From assembly GCA_000509225.1 (NCBI GenBank), contig BAOK01000002.1, forward strand, positions 786,001 through 850,000: a stretch of DNA of 64,000 nt. Reading direction: 5' to 3'. Below are positions 7,266 through 17,045 of this stretch, piece after piece (position 1 is the stretch's first letter; each line of letters opens with the position of its first letter). Under the pieces are notes generated by a model. That model did not search any database. It had not been told where the DNA came from and saw nothing but the letters and a program-made list of their open reading frames with translations. The translations under genes were made by a program, and so were the position numbers. The stretch is from Parvibaculaceae bacterium Mf 1.05b.01 (GTDB lineage: Bacteria; Pseudomonadota; Alphaproteobacteria; Parvibaculales; Parvibaculaceae).

Positions 7266-9212
7266 TTAACCGCGCCGGGCAGCGGCGACGTCCTGGAAAC
7301 TGGTTTTGCTTAAAGAACTTGGGCCTTTGCCTGAAGGTCTTTTGGCTGCGTTCTGCCGTTCTTGTTTCCGTCCCTTAGGCCCGGTCTTTTCGTCAAAGAG
7401 CTCGGCAAGCTTGTCGGTCATGGCACCGCCCAGCTGTTCGGCATCAATGATGGTGACGGCGCGTTCGTAGTAGCGGGTCACATCATGGCCGATGCCGATG
7501 GCGATCAGTTCAACTGGTGACCGGGTCTCAATGTCTTCGATCACCTGGCGAAGATGACGCTCGAGATAGTTTCCGGCATTCACTGACAATGTGCTGTCGT
7601 CGACCGGCGCCCCATCGGAGATCACCATCATGATCCTACGGTGTTCCGGCCGCGCAAGCAGACGGTTATGCGCCCAAATCAGCGCTTCACCATCAATGTT
7701 CTCTTTCAGCAGGCCTTCGCGCATCATCAGACCCAGATTGCGGCGTGCGCGGCGCCAGGGGCTGTCAGCAGATTTATAGATGATGTGACGCAGGTCGTTG
7801 AGACGCCCCGGGTTGCCGGGTTTGCCTTCAGAAAGCCATTTTTCACGGGCCTGTCCGCCTTTCCAGGCGCGGGTCGTGAAGCCGAGGATCTCTACCTTCA
7901 CGCCGCAGCGTTCCAGTGTGCGAGCGAGAATGTCTGCGCAAAGAGCGGCGACCGTGATGGGGCGTCCGCGCATGGAGCCTGAATTGTCGAGCAGGAGGGT
8001 CACGACTGTGTCGCGAAACTCGGTGTCGTTTTCCATTTTGTAGGCGAGCGGCATCATGGGATCTGTAATCGCGCGGGTAAGCCGCGCGGCATCCAGAATG
8101 CCTTCTTCCAGATCAAACTCCCAGGTGCGGTTCTGCTTCGCCATCAATTTACGTTGTAGCCGATTAGCCAGCCGTGAGACGACGCCATGGAGTTGATGAA
8201 GCTGCTGGTCGAGATATTGACGCAGCCGGGTCAGCTCTTCCAGGTCGCACAGATCTTCAGCGCTGATGACTTCGTCATAGGTCTGGGTGAAGACTTTGTA
8301 GGACGGTGCGCGCGCAGCTTCATCCATCCCATCTGGACGCCAGGGCTGGTTGCCGTCGCCCATATCTTCCATATCTTCACCGTCGGCCGGCATGTCGTCG
8401 GCATCGACTTCAACGAGCTGCTCTTCCCCTTCTTCACCGTCGCCTTCAGCCATCTCGGCTTGCTCGGCGCTGGCGCCTTCGGGTTGTTCGGCTTCGCCAG
8501 CCTCGGCGTTGTCGTCGGGCTGATCTTCGCCGCCTTCTTCACCGTCCTGTTCGTCATCGGAATCTTCCGGGCTGTCGCCCAGCTCATCGCCCATCTCAAG
8601 ATCGGTGAGGACGTCGCGCATCACTTTGGCGAAGGCTTCCTGATCTTCAAGAACCTCCCCCAGACGCTCAAGATCGCCAGAGGCTTTCTCTTCAATCCAG
8701 GGGCGCCAGAAATCGACCAGGTTTTGTGCAGCGTCGGGCACAGGCGCACCGGTCAGTTTTTCTCGCGCCATCATAGCGACTGCTTCGGCGAGGGGGGCTT
8801 CGTCTTTGTTTGTGATCTTGTCGTAGCCGCGGGCCTTGCAGCGTTTTTCAAGCGCTGCCGTCAGATTGTCGCCCATGCCAGACATTTGGGTGGCGCCAAT
8901 GGCCTCGACCCGGGCCTGTTCAACCGCATCGAAGATGGCGCGGGCATTGCTCCCATCGGGGGCCAGTCTGGAATCGACCTCTGCGTCATGGTGGGCAAGA
9001 CGAAGGGCATAGGCGTCAGAGAAGCCGCGGACTTCTGCAACTTCGCCGGCCTCCAGTTCCCGGCTTGGCAAGGGAAGGCGCGCGCGAAGCCCGCGAAGTC
9101 CTGGTGGTTCCGTGCCAAAGGTCACGGCCAGTTCTTCCTGCTCGGCAATGGTCTTCATGGCCGCCGTCAAAGCTCGCTTGAACGGTTCGACCGGACCTTC
9201 CTTATTTTGCAT
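7266..9212 (-). CDS. cobT: cobaltochelatase subunit CobT
   Basis: CobT is the von Willebrand factor A-type subunit of the aerobic, ATP-dependent CobNST cobaltochelatase, which inserts cobalt into hydrogenobyrinate a,c-diamide. The 648-aa product has an N-terminal helical region and a long Asp/Glu-rich stretch (about residues 215-290). A C-terminal vWA domain carries the MIDAS motif DNSGSM followed by [14 protein letters not shown]. Length is normal. It lies 40 bases downstream of cobS, so the two are an operon. No cobN is in the window. An alternative reading as a CobT-like protein of a non-corrin AAA/vWA pair cannot be excluded without cobN. Confidence 0.93.
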   Translation of the reverse strand: MQNKEGPVEPFKRALTAAMKTIAEQEELAVTFGTEPPGLRGLRARLPLPSRELEAGEVAEVRGFSDAYALRLAHHDAEVDSRLAPDGSNARAIFDAVEQARVEAIGATQMSGMGDNLTAALEKRCKARGYDKITNKDEAPLAEAVAMMAREKLTGAPVPDAAQNLVDFWRPWIEEKASGDLERLGEVLEDQEAFAKVMRDVLTDLEMGDELGDSPEDSDDEQDGEEGGEDQPDDNAEAGEAEQPEGASAEQAEMAEGDGEEGEEQLVEVDADDMPADGEDMEDMGDGNQPWRPDGMDEAARAPSYKVFTQTYDEVISAEDLCDLEELTRLRQYLDQQLHQLHGVVSRLANRLQRKLMAKQNRTWEFDLEEGILDAARLTRAITDPMMPLAYKMENDTEFRDTVVTLLLDNSGSMRGRPITVAALCADILARTLERCGVKVEILGFTTRAWKGGQAREKWLSEGKPGNPGRLNDLRHIIYKSADSPWRRARRNLGLMMREGLLKENIDGEALIWAHNRLLARPEHRRIMMVISDGAPVDDSTLSVNAGNYLERHLRQVIEDIETRSPVELIAIGIGHDVTRYYERAVTIIDAEQLGGAMTDKLAELFDEKTGPKGRKQERQNAAKRPSGKGPSSLSKTSFQDVAAARRG

Positions 9213-9252
9213 GGACGCGATCCTTCAGCCCTGGCAGCTCTAAGCGTAGAGC

Positions 9253-10248
9253 TTAGGCCACCATGATTTTTGCAGCACTGTCTGGCAGATCTTCCCCGAA
9301 GCAGCGTTGATAAAACTCGGCAACGGTTGCCCGCTCCAACTCATCGCACTTGTTGAGGAAGGTTACGCGGAAGGCGAAGCCAACATCGTCAAATATTTCT
9401 GCATTCTCCGCCCAGGTGAGCACTGTCCGTGGGCTCATCACTGTAGAGATGTCACCTTGGATAAAGGCTGCACGGGTCAGGTCTGCAACACGAACCATGG
9501 AGGACACGATTGCTTTGCCTTCTTCGGTCTTGGCATAGCTCTGCGCTTTCGCGAGAATGATGTCGGTTTCCGCGTCGTGTTCCAGATAGTTGAGCACCGT
9601 CACGATGTTCCAGCGGTCCATCTGGCCCTGGTTGATTTGCTGGGTACCGTGATAGAGGCCGCTCGTATCGCCAAGGCCGATTGTGTTGGCCGTTGAGAAA
9701 AGGCGGAAATGATCGTTCGGGCGGATCACCTTATTCTGATCGAGCAGGGTGAGCTTGCCTTGCACTTCGAGTACGCGCTGGATCACGAACATGACGTCTG
9801 GACGGCCAGCATCATATTCATCAAATACGAGTGCGACCGGGTGCTGCAGCGCCCAGGGAAGAAGTCCCTCGCGGAATTCTGTCACCTGTTTGCCGTCTTT
9901 CAGGACAATGGCGTCTTTCCCGATCAGATCGATCCGGCTGATATGGCTGTCCAGGTTTACGCGGATACACGGCCAGTTAAGGCGGGCAGCGACCTGCTCA
10001 ATATGCGTGGACTTCCCTGTGCCGTGATAGCCCTGGACCATCACGCGGCGGTTAAAGGCAAAGCCTGCAAGAATGGCCAGCGTTGTTTCGCGATCGAAAA
10101 GATAGTTCTCATCGAAATCAGGCACATATTCGCTGCGCTCTGAAAATGCGGGCACTTCCATATCAATATCAATGCCGAAAGCCTCGCGGACTTTCACCGT
10201 TGTGTCCGGGCCTTCAACTGACAAATTGCCCTGTACTTCCGCTTCCAT
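9253..10248 (-). CDS. cobS: cobaltochelatase AAA+ subunit CobS
   Basis: CobS is the AAA+ ATPase that forms a hexameric ring with CobT and drives cobalt insertion by CobN. The 331-aa product has Walker [15 protein letters not shown], Walker [15 protein letters not shown], and the start [34 protein letters not shown] typical of the family. The start is placed at 10248, preceded by a purine-rich GAGAGAAGAG. Extension to 10347 is possible but would add unrelated residues. The gene is followed by cobT after 40 bases. Confidence 0.93.
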   Translation of the reverse strand: MEAEVQGNLSVEGPDTTVKVREAFGIDIDMEVPAFSERSEYVPDFDENYLFDRETTLAILAGFAFNRRVMVQGYHGTGKSTHIEQVAARLNWPCIRVNLDSHISRIDLIGKDAIVLKDGKQVTEFREGLLPWALQHPVALVFDEYDAGRPDVMFVIQRVLEVQGKLTLLDQNKVIRPNDHFRLFSTANTIGLGDTSGLYHGTQQINQGQMDRWNIVTVLNYLEHDAETDIILAKAQSYAKTEEGKAIVSSMVRVADLTRAAFIQGDISTVMSPRTVLTWAENAEIFDDVGFAFRVTFLNKCDELERATVAEFYQRCFGEDLPDSAAKIMVA

Positions 10249-10308
10249 TCTGCTCTTCTCTCTTTCCCATTGTCTGGCCAAAAACAACAAAGCCAGCCGA
10301 TAGTATCT

Positions 10309-10322
10309 CACGTTCAAACGTG
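10309..10322. promoter_or_regulatory. palindrome upstream of cobS (candidate operator)
   Basis: CACGTTCAAACGTG is a perfect 6-base inverted repeat around two central bases, about 60 bases upstream of the cobS start. No cobalamin riboswitch features (B12 box) were recognised in this leader. A protein operator is the simplest reading, but nothing identifies the regulator. Confidence 0.3.
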
Positions 10323-10474
10323 TTCGCCCTAGCTTGCAAATTGGCAAGGCAGGCTGCGCTGGCTGTGTGATCTTATAGATCTACAACCGCGCGAAACTTT
10401 CTATCCTGTCGCATTCGCGGACGGAGCGTCGCTCATGCTTCCCCTGAATTTGCTTCAAAAAGCGCGGCAGGAGA

Positions 10475-11080
10475 TCAGCAGAAGCCACTCTTTTTCAGGT
10501 AGTCGTGTGCCTGGATGACTTTCTGGAGCCGGTCTTCAGCAGCCCGGTCGCCCCCATTTGTGTCGGGGTGAAACTTCTTCACAAGCTCTTTGTAGCGGGT
10601 CTTTATGTCGTTCATCGTGGCGGTCTCGTCAAGACCAAGCTCCAGCAAGGCTTTTTTCTCTGCATTGCGCGGTGGGCGCTTGCGGGTGCCGTCTGCGTTT
10701 TCCTTGTAGGGGTCATTTTCCCCGAAAAACCCAAAAGTGTCGGCGAACGCTGGGTCAGCCTGGAACCTGCCGCCGCCAGACCCTTCGGGATTCATCCCCA
10801 TTTTCCAGGTGGGACGGTGTCCGGTCCGGTTTTGCTCCTGGTATCCGCGAACTTCTTCCTCACTCATATTGGCGAAGAAATTGTAGTTTTTGTTGTATTC
10901 GCGGATATGGCTCTCACAGAACCAGGCATATTGGCCCTCAGAATTGCGGCCTTTAGGCGCGCGGTGAGGTGCCGTTGAGGTGCAATCAGGCCATTCACAG
11001 GGGCGGTTGGCCTTTTTTTCTTTCTTCTTTTTTTGAGGCGCGATCCGGATCGAATCGAAATATTTTGACGTGGAATTCAC
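10475..11080 (-). CDS. J-domain protein with an N-terminal Cys/His cluster
   Basis: The 201-aa protein has a lysine-rich start, a CxxxxC...CxxH cluster (C28, C33, C55, H58) that could bind zinc, and a linker rich in Gly/Asn/aromatics. A C-terminal J domain carries the HPD motif at residues 171-173 (KKFHPDTNGGD). J domains stimulate DnaK ATPase. DnaJ's G/F region and central zinc domain are missing, so this is a specialised co-chaperone. GTG at 11078-11080 is the start; the next Met is at residue 72, too late. It is divergent from bolA and upstream of cobS-cobT on the same strand, separated by 226 bases. Confidence 0.8.
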   Translation of the reverse strand: MNSTSKYFDSIRIAPQKKKKEKKANRPCEWPDCTSTAPHRAPKGRNSEGQYAWFCESHIREYNKNYNFFANMSEEEVRGYQEQNRTGHRPTWKMGMNPEGSGGGRFQADPAFADTFGFFGENDPYKENADGTRKRPPRNAEKKALLELGLDETATMNDIKTRYKELVKKFHPDTNGGDRAAEDRLQKVIQAHDYLKKSGFC

Positions 11081-11178
11081 AGGAGCAGCTCTCGTTTCAA
11101 AACTTCGGACTATATCTGTACTAAATCTATACCAGTGGTGATGTTTCGCACTGTACCAGCACAGAGTTAAGAGGGTGG

Positions 11179-11454
11179 ATGACTATAGCAGAACAAATCG
11201 AGGAAATCGTTAGTGAAGCGCTGCAGCCGGTGAGGCTGGAGGTCGCAGATAAATCTCATCTTCATGCCGGGCACGCCGGCGCTCGGCCTGAGGGTGAGAC
11301 ACATTTCCATCTGACGATTGTCTCCTCCCTTTTTGAAGGGGAAAACCGGGTGGCGCGCCACCGTCGGGTCAACGCGCTCTTGGCCGATCTTCTCGCCGAC
11401 AGGGTACACGCAATGCAGCTGAAAACGCTGACGCCGGATGAGGACCTGGCTTAA
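11179..11454 (+). CDS. BolA family protein
   Basis: This 91-aa BolA-type protein contains VADKSHLHAGHAGARPEGETHFHLTIVS (two His-containing stretches that can hold an Fe-S cluster with a monothiol glutaredoxin) and NRVARHRRVNALLADLLADRVHAMQLKTLTP. BolA proteins act with Grx partners in iron homeostasis or as regulators. GAGGGTGG lies directly before the ATG. The stop overlaps the stop of the convergent corC-like gene by 4 bases. Confidence 0.9.
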   Translation: MTIAEQIEEIVSEALQPVRLEVADKSHLHAGHAGARPEGETHFHLTIVSSLFEGENRVARHRRVNALLADLLADRVHAMQLKTLTPDEDLA

Positions 11455-12734
11455 GCAGGTACCATTGTCTTGACGGGCCGGACACGCAACTTCGTGAGCT
11501 GGTTTCGCTGCTTTTCTTCAATGGTGAAGCGAAACCCGTGGAAGGTGAAGGCCTGTCCCTTTTCAGGGATGGTCTGGGCTTCATGGATGACAAGCCCGGC
11601 TATGGTGGTTGCCTCTTCGTCCGGCAGTGTCCAGTCCATATTGCGATTGAGATCGCGGATGGTCACGGTGCCATCGACAAGCACGGACCCGTCGGCCTCT
11701 CGATTGACGTCAATGAAGTCGATGTCATGTTCGTCAGCAATGTCGCCGACGATCTCTTCAAGAATGTCTTCCAGGGTCACGAGGCCCATCAGGCCGCCAT
11801 ATTCATCAACAACGAGGGCGAAGTGAGTCTTCATGCGCAGAAAGGCATTGAGCTGACCCTGAACGCTGGTGGTTTCGGGTACGAACCAGGGTTTGGTCGC
11901 GAGACTTAAGATGTCGAGCGTGTCGGGATCGGCCTCATCACCGGCAATGGCGCGCAGCAGGTCTTTGGCATGCAAAACGCCGACAATGTTCTCAGGCTCC
12001 CTCTGCCACAGGGGGATGCGGGTATGCGGGCTTTGCATTACTTCGCGAATGATGTCGATGGCGGGCTGATCTGCATCCACCATGATCATGTTTTTTCGGT
12101 GCACCATAATCTCCTCTACCTCAAGCTCGCTGAGATCGAGGATGCCGCCGAGCATGTCCTTGTCGCGCTTGACCACCTGGCCCTCCTGGTGGTGCAGGTT
12201 GATGGCGCCGCGGAGTTCATCATGAACGGAAAGGGCATGGTCGGCACCGTCTGTCGACACGCCGAAAAGGCCAAGCGTTCGTTGCACGATAAAGGCAATG
12301 GTCGTGGTGATGGGTGCGAAGACCCGCACAACAAATCCGATAATCGGCGCGACAGCGAGTGCCATGCGATCCGTGTGAGAGATTGCATAGGTCTTTGGCA
12401 TGACTTCCGCAAAGATCAAGACAAGAGCGGTCATTACCAGGGTTGCGTAGACAACACCGGCGTCGCCAAAGAAAAAGATGAGCAGGCTGGTTGCGAGTGC
12501 AGAGGCCAGAATGTTGACCAGATTGTTTCCGAGCAGAATGGCACCGATGAGACGTTCGCGGTCTTCGGTCAGTCGTTGGACGTGCTGGGCCCTCTTGCTC
12601 CCATTTTCGCTCAGATGGTGCATGCGTGCACGCGAGGCAGCCGTGAGGGCTGTTTCAGATCCGGAAAAGAACCCGGATAGGCACAACAGAATAAATATGC
12701 TGATGAGTGTCAGAATGAGGTCGATGGTGTCCAT
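11451..12734 (-). CDS. HlyC/CorC (CNNM) family membrane protein
   Basis: The 427-aa protein starts with a CNNM transmembrane domain (about residues 1-180, with SGFFSGSETALTAASRARMHHL near the N-terminus). A CBS domain pair follows (about 200-330, including ...MVHRKNMIMVDADQP... and ...TKPWFVPETTSVQGQLNAFLRMKTHFALVVDEYGG), then a CorC_HlyC C-terminal domain (about 345-420). Relatives handle Mg2+/Co2+ efflux or resistance. The ATG overlaps the aroB stop by one base (TGATG), so it is translationally coupled as the last gene of aroK-aroB-corC. Confidence 0.9.
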   Translation of the reverse strand: MDTIDLILTLISIFILLCLSGFFSGSETALTAASRARMHHLSENGSKRAQHVQRLTEDRERLIGAILLGNNLVNILASALATSLLIFFFGDAGVVYATLVMTALVLIFAEVMPKTYAISHTDRMALAVAPIIGFVVRVFAPITTTIAFIVQRTLGLFGVSTDGADHALSVHDELRGAINLHHQEGQVVKRDKDMLGGILDLSELEVEEIMVHRKNMIMVDADQPAIDIIREVMQSPHTRIPLWQREPENIVGVLHAKDLLRAIAGDEADPDTLDILSLATKPWFVPETTSVQGQLNAFLRMKTHFALVVDEYGGLMGLVTLEDILEEIVGDIADEHDIDFIDVNREADGSVLVDGTVTIRDLNRNMDWTLPDEEATTIAGLVIHEAQTIPEKGQAFTFHGFRFTIEEKQRNQLTKLRVRPVKTMVPA

Positions 12735-13870
12735 CAGACAGCCTTTTGGTCAGTCATAAAGTCGAGCAGATCGTTGCTGCTGACATCGCGGGTAATGAAG
12801 GCACTGCCAATGCCTTTTGCCAGGATGAAGGTAAGAGTGCCGTCGATAACTTTTTTGTCCTGCCCCATCAATTCGATCAGGCGCTCGGGGCCCGGCAGGT
12901 CGCCTGGAATGTCTGAGAGCTTTGTCGGCAGGCCCGCGGCTTCCAGATGCCGGACGGCGCGAATCGCATCCTGGCCGGAGCAGAGCCCAAGCTTCGCGGA
13001 CAGGCTGAAGGCCAGCCCCATGCCAATAGCGACGCCTTCGCCATGGATCAGGCGGTCTGAGAAACCCGTTGCTGCTTCCAGAGCGTGGCCAAAGGTATGG
13101 CCCAAGTTGAGAAGTGCGCGCACGCCGCCCTCGCGTTCGTCCTGTGCGACAATGCGGGCCTTTGACTGGCAACTTTTGACGATGGCCTGGGTCAATGCTT
13201 GTGGGTCCCCGGCCATCAGTTTTTCGACATTTGCTTCCAGCCAATTGAAGAAGGGAGCGTCGTCAATCAATCCATATTTGACGACTTCTGCGTAGCCCGC
13301 GCGCAATTCACGCGGCGGCAGTGTCTTTAACGCCGAGATGTCAGCAAGTACCAGCCTCGGCTGGTGGAAAGCACCGACCAGATTCTTACCTTGTGGCACA
13401 TTGATGCCGGTTTTGCCGCCGACAGAGCTGTCCACTTGTGCGAGCAGGCTTGTGGGGATCTGTGCGAAGTCGACGCCCCGGCGCAGCACGCTTGCGGCAA
13501 AGCCAGTCAGGTCACCGATGACCCCGCCGCCAAGGGCAATGATCAAGTCGCCCCGTTCGACACCCGCGTCAAGCAGGTCGCTCAGCAGGGATTGCAGCTG
13601 ATCGAAGTTTTTCGTCTTCTCACCTGCAGGCAAGATGAAAGCCTGTGACTTGACGTCGGCTGCCGCCAGGCTCTTCTCAAGTGTTGCCAGATGACGGTCT
13701 GCAACATTCTGGTCCGTTACGATGATCACCCGTCCTCGCTTCAGGAGGGGGGCGATATGTGTGCCCGCGTTGGCGATCAGGTCAGGGCCCACAAGAATAT
13801 CGTAGGCGCGGTCGCCCAAGTCGACTGTGACCCGGTCGACCGTGACTTTGTCTGCTGTAAGGCTTGTCAT
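12734..13870 (-). CDS. aroB: 3-dehydroquinate synthase
   Basis: AroB converts DAHP to 3-dehydroquinate, step two of the shikimate pathway, using NAD+ and a metal ion. The 378-aa product shows the NAD site GGGVIGDLTGFAASVLRRGV, the PTSLLAQVDSSVGGKTGIN signature, and the metal-ligand segments AEVVKYGL, LNLGHTFGHALE and IHGEGVAIGM. It lies 5 bases after aroK and overlaps the corC-like gene, an arrangement common in proteobacteria. Confidence 0.97.
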   Translation of the reverse strand: MTSLTADKVTVDRVTVDLGDRAYDILVGPDLIANAGTHIAPLLKRGRVIIVTDQNVADRHLATLEKSLAAADVKSQAFILPAGEKTKNFDQLQSLLSDLLDAGVERGDLIIALGGGVIGDLTGFAASVLRRGVDFAQIPTSLLAQVDSSVGGKTGINVPQGKNLVGAFHQPRLVLADISALKTLPPRELRAGYAEVVKYGLIDDAPFFNWLEANVEKLMAGDPQALTQAIVKSCQSKARIVAQDEREGGVRALLNLGHTFGHALEAATGFSDRLIHGEGVAIGMGLAFSLSAKLGLCSGQDAIRAVRHLEAAGLPTKLSDIPGDLPGPERLIELMGQDKKVIDGTLTFILAKGIGSAFITRDVSSNDLLDFMTDQKAV

Positions 13871-13875
13871 TTACT

Positions 13876-14511
13876 CTACGTCTCCGTCCCGCTCGCCGTC
13901 CGGGCGCATTTCAGCTCGATGGCGAGTGCGTGGACAATTTCGTCAACGACCGCGTCGTGGGGACCTTCTTTGCTGTCGATACTCAGATCAGCTGTCGCAT
14001 ATATAGGGTAGCGCTCATCGATCAAGCGTTTCATGACGGCTTCCGGATCATCATTTTGCAATAGCGGCCGATGAGATCGTCTGGAAACGCGTTTCATGAG
14101 GACGTCCAGATCCGCTTTTAGCCAGATCGAGATGCCGTTCTCTCGCGTGGCTTCCCTCGTCATAGGGTTCATAAAAGCCCCACCGCCTGTGGCTAGTATC
14201 TGAGGTCCCTCGCCAAGCAAGCGATGAATGACCCGCTGTTCGCCATCGCGGAAATGGGCTTCGCCAAATTCCTTGAATATGTCTGCAATGCTGGAGCCGG
14301 CTGCTTTTTCGATTTCCGTATCGGCATCTACGAAGGGCAGATCCAGGCGGTTTGCCAGGCGGCGTCCGACAGTGGTTTTGCCTGCGCCCATGAGACCCAC
14401 AAGCACAATTGACCGGCTTCCGAGCGCGCTTGCGACGGAAGTGGCTTCCTCAGATTTCCGCGCAGCATCATGGGCTGGCGGTTTGCTTTTCAGCGGCTGG
14501 GTGCCGCTCAT
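13876..14511 (-). CDS. aroK: shikimate kinase
   Basis: Shikimate kinase phosphorylates shikimate to shikimate 3-phosphate. The 211-aa protein has a P-loop GLMGAGKTTVGRRLA, the shikimate-binding DADTEIEKAAG and FRDGEQRVI motifs, and ATGGGAFM. About 30 extra residues precede the kinase core (MSGTQPLKSKPPAHDAARKS...). This is first gene of the aroK-aroB-corC operon. It is divergent from the small membrane protein/xerD operon, with a 277-base gap that holds a perfect ATTTGGCCAAAT palindrome (14667-14678). Confidence 0.95.
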   Translation of the reverse strand: MSGTQPLKSKPPAHDAARKSEEATSVASALGSRSIVLVGLMGAGKTTVGRRLANRLDLPFVDADTEIEKAAGSSIADIFKEFGEAHFRDGEQRVIHRLLGEGPQILATGGGAFMNPMTREATRENGISIWLKADLDVLMKRVSRRSHRPLLQNDDPEAVMKRLIDERYPIYATADLSIDSKEGPHDAVVDEIVHALAIELKCARTASGTET

Positions 14512-14666
14512 GGGATCACCTGTTGCTTGTAACCTGCCGCGCTGGGGGCGCCGTGGTCATGTTCGTATCTGTCTGCTGAAACCAGACTATTTGGGCCATC
14601 TTAGAGCACTCTGCCAGAGGTTTCAGCCTTCTTTCCCAAATGCTTGAACTTGGCCCATATGCCCTA

Positions 14667-14678
14667 ATTTGGCCAAAT
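14667..14678. promoter_or_regulatory. ATTTGGCCAAAT palindrome between aroK and the xerD operon
   Basis: This is a perfect 12-base palindrome in the divergent gap between aroK (start 14511) and the small membrane protein gene (start 14789). Related TTGGCC/TGGCCCAT repeats lie just to its left. It could be an operator serving either side. No confident -35/-10 pair was found in this 277-base gap. Confidence 0.25.
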
Positions 14679-14788
14679 GTGCACAATAAGTCAGACTGGA
14701 AGTCTGAGTGTCTGTCGTTTGCCTGCTAAGCCCTGTAAAGGGTGCTGGTATCTGCCAGGGCCGTGAAGATCAGTTGGAGATGGGGCCG

Positions 14789-14932
14789 ATGAAGAGTTTT
14801 GTTCGAGTGCTGGTGGTCTTGGTTGTCCTGGCGGGCGCCGGGTTCGCGGGTGTCGTGTATCTGGCCCAATCGACGGCGCCGAGTTCAAGCCCGGTGGAGA
14901 AGACGATCTCCAACGACAATTTCCCCCGCTAG
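14789..14932 (+). CDS. small single-pass membrane protein upstream of the 698-aa protein
   Basis: This 47-aa product begins MKSFVRVLVVLVVLAGAGFA. It is one hydrophobic helix (about residues 4-24) followed by a short polar tail rich in Ser/Pro. GGAG lies 9 bases before the ATG at 14789; an in-frame ATG at 14780 is less likely. The gene ends 12 bases before the 698-aa exported protein gene, suggesting co-transcription. I do not recognise a family. The orientation is probably tail outside, by the positive-inside rule. Confidence 0.55.
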   Translation: MKSFVRVLVVLVVLAGAGFAGVVYLAQSTAPSSSPVEKTISNDNFPR

Positions 14933-14944
14933 GCAACATCCACA

Positions 14945-17041
14945 ATGAAACAAACATGGCAGCTATGGGCGTCGGGCCTTCTGTTTTTTGTCTCCTGTAT
15001 GGAACCGGCTGTGGCGGAGGGGCCAACTGACGATTGGCCGTTCGACCGCAATCCCCCTCGAGAACAGAGCTGGCCATTTAATCGTGATGAGGCGACAGGC
15101 TCTGAAGGGATGCGCCCGGTGGCGGAGCCGGGCGATCCGATCCTGGAGGCCCCGGCGGAATGGGAGGCGGCTGTCGATGCCCCGCTGGAGGAGGTCCCAA
15201 CCGCTCCGCAGGTGCAAACTGGTCCCATCCGGATCTTGCCACCAGGTGTCGGCGCGGCGCCCGAGGAGCCGAGTGATTTTGATGCGCCCGCCAATGACCC
15301 AGTTGCGCTTTTCCCGGCAGGCCCGAGTGCGGGCGGGCGTGGTGATCTTCCCACGCGTGCCGTCGGGGCGCGCCCTGGCGAAGCAGGGACAGGCATAGAA
15401 GTCGGTGCGCTCGGTAAAGTTGATGAAGCAAGTGTCGGGTTGCTTGATGACAGAAATGGTGGTTTAGGCACGACCATGTGGTCCGGCACGGACCGACGGG
15501 TTGTTGAGCAGCTGATTGTGCGGGTGCCTGGCCCGACGGATTCATATGTTCTGGGGGCCCTCTCACGACGATTGTTGCTTACAAGCGCACGTCCGCCCCA
15601 GGGGACGAACAGCGGCCCATCTCTGCTCGCCCTGCGGCTGCAACGATTGAATGAGGCTGGGCGCTCTGATGACATTGCGCGCCTCTACGCGCGTGCCGGC
15701 GTTTCGCAGCCGACGCCTGCAGCAGCCATGGAGTTCGCGCTTGCGATGCTGGCGACGGGTGAGAGAGATGCGGCCTGTAATCTGCTTGGCGGTTTGCCGG
15801 TGGGCGGGGACCCTGGAACCGACCCGGTAGCGGCTTTTGCGCTTAAGCTCTCAATCTTTTGCCAGATTTCTGGCGGGATGACGGCGGCGGCAAACCTCAC
15901 CGTTGATCTTGCCCGCGAGCAGGGCCTTGATGCGCCCTATTTCCTGTCATTGGCGGTTGCCGCGACCGACGGGCTTTCATTGGATGCATCTGAGCCACGC
16001 CTGTTTGATCCGCTTACCTATCGGATGATGGGGCTCGCGCAGCGCCCCCTTCCTGGTGACGCTGTGGGGCGTTTGGTGCCAGCCTTGTTGGTGCCCGTCG
16101 CAGAGGATGGCGCCCTTGATCCGGAAGTGCGGATTGCTGCTGCCGAGCGGGCTGCGTCTCTTGGCTTGCTTGATGGGGACCAGATGGCAGCCGCTTATCT
16201 GGCCGTTGCCTATACACGCGAGGACGTGGCTGGGGTGCGTGTTGGTGTTGAACCTGCCTCGCCTTACCGCCGACGGGCCCTGTTTCATCAGGCTGTACTG
16301 GACGAGCGTGTGCCTGCGGGGCGGGCCGATCTATTGGCGATGCTCTTCTTCCGAGAAAAAGGCGGGGAGGCGTATGCGGCTACTCTTGCTGCGCATCGCG
16401 GATCGCTTGCAAGTGTGCCACCGTCCAATGTGCTGACTTCTTTTGCGCCGCTGGCTGTTCGCGCTTTTGTTGAACTAGGCGACCGTGTACGCGCGGGGAT
16501 GTGGCTTTCTGTTCTTGAAGGGTCTGCAGCTGATACCCAACAAGTGCGCGAGCTTCAGGCTGTCCTGCGTCTCATTGATCCCAATACGGTTGCCGGTGCG
16601 GCTCTGCCCCTATTGGCGGACACGAATGCCGACGCCGTTCCAGCGACCCCCATCCCCCCATTTTTGCAACCTGCGCTGAGTGACCTTGCAGCGGGCGGCG
16701 CGGCGCGCGAGTTTGCAGCCCTTGAGATTGTGTTACTGGATGCGCTTGGGCTACCGCTGCCCGCGCCGGTCTGGGATGCGCTGTTGGTCTCCGGCGGGTT
16801 GCCAGGAGGCGAAGTCGCTCCGGTCGCTGTGACCCAGCGGTTGAAACTTGCGAGCAATCAGAAGCGTGTTGGTGAAACTGTGCTTCTCACGTTGGCTGCG
16901 TTGTCTGATAGTGGTGTGGGGCAAGCCCATCCGCAAACCCTGTCAGAAACAGTGAAGGCGCTGCGCCTGGTCGGGCTTGAGCAAGAGGCCCGCAGGCTCG
17001 CTGCTGAGGCCTTGATGGCTCGCGTCGGCGACGGAAGTTAA
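14945..17041 (+). CDS. 698-aa exported helical-repeat protein of unknown function, upstream of xerD
   Basis: A signal peptide (about residues 1-24, ending PAVAEG) is followed by a 170-residue low-complexity Pro/Glu/Ala region. That region begins with two copies of a WPF(D/N)R motif (DWPFDRNP and SWPFNRDE). The rest (about 200-698) is Ala/Leu-rich and helical, with TPR/HEAT-like alternation (for example PTPAAAMEFALAMLATGERDAACNLL, PEVRIAAAERAASLGLLDGDQMAAAYLA). No catalytic motif is seen. It lies 4 bases before xerD, so the two are co-transcribed. I recognise no named family; it is probably a periplasmic or envelope scaffold protein. Confidence 0.7.
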   Translation: MKQTWQLWASGLLFFVSCMEPAVAEGPTDDWPFDRNPPREQSWPFNRDEATGSEGMRPVAEPGDPILEAPAEWEAAVDAPLEEVPTAPQVQTGPIRILPPGVGAAPEEPSDFDAPANDPVALFPAGPSAGGRGDLPTRAVGARPGEAGTGIEVGALGKVDEASVGLLDDRNGGLGTTMWSGTDRRVVEQLIVRVPGPTDSYVLGALSRRLLLTSARPPQGTNSGPSLLALRLQRLNEAGRSDDIARLYARAGVSQPTPAAAMEFALAMLATGERDAACNLLGGLPVGGDPGTDPVAAFALKLSIFCQISGGMTAAANLTVDLAREQGLDAPYFLSLAVAATDGLSLDASEPRLFDPLTYRMMGLAQRPLPGDAVGRLVPALLVPVAEDGALDPEVRIAAAERAASLGLLDGDQMAAAYLAVAYTREDVAGVRVGVEPASPYRRRALFHQAVLDERVPAGRADLLAMLFFREKGGEAYAATLAAHRGSLASVPPSNVLTSFAPLAVRAFVELGDRVRAGMWLSVLEGSAADTQQVRELQAVLRLIDPNTVAGAALPLLADTNADAVPATPIPPFLQPALSDLAAGGAAREFAALEIVLLDALGLPLPAPVWDALLVSGGLPGGEVAPVAVTQRLKLASNQKRVGETVLLTLAALSDSGVGQAHPQTLSETVKALRLVGLEQEARRLAAEALMARVGDGS

Positions 17042-17045
17042 GTCC

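Noticed and set aside
7008..7313. 101-aa open frame on the + strand between the crotonase gene and cobT
   Set aside because: It crosses the palindromic repeat and runs into cobT on the other strand. No Shine-Dalgarno sequence and no family match were seen.
8187..9266. 359-aa open frame on the + strand across cobT
   Set aside because: It is antisense to CobT, with strongly skewed composition mirroring the acidic region, and has no ribosome site or family match.
10249..10474. possible cobalamin riboswitch before cobS
   Set aside because: No B12-box or kissing-loop features were seen. Only a short palindrome is present.
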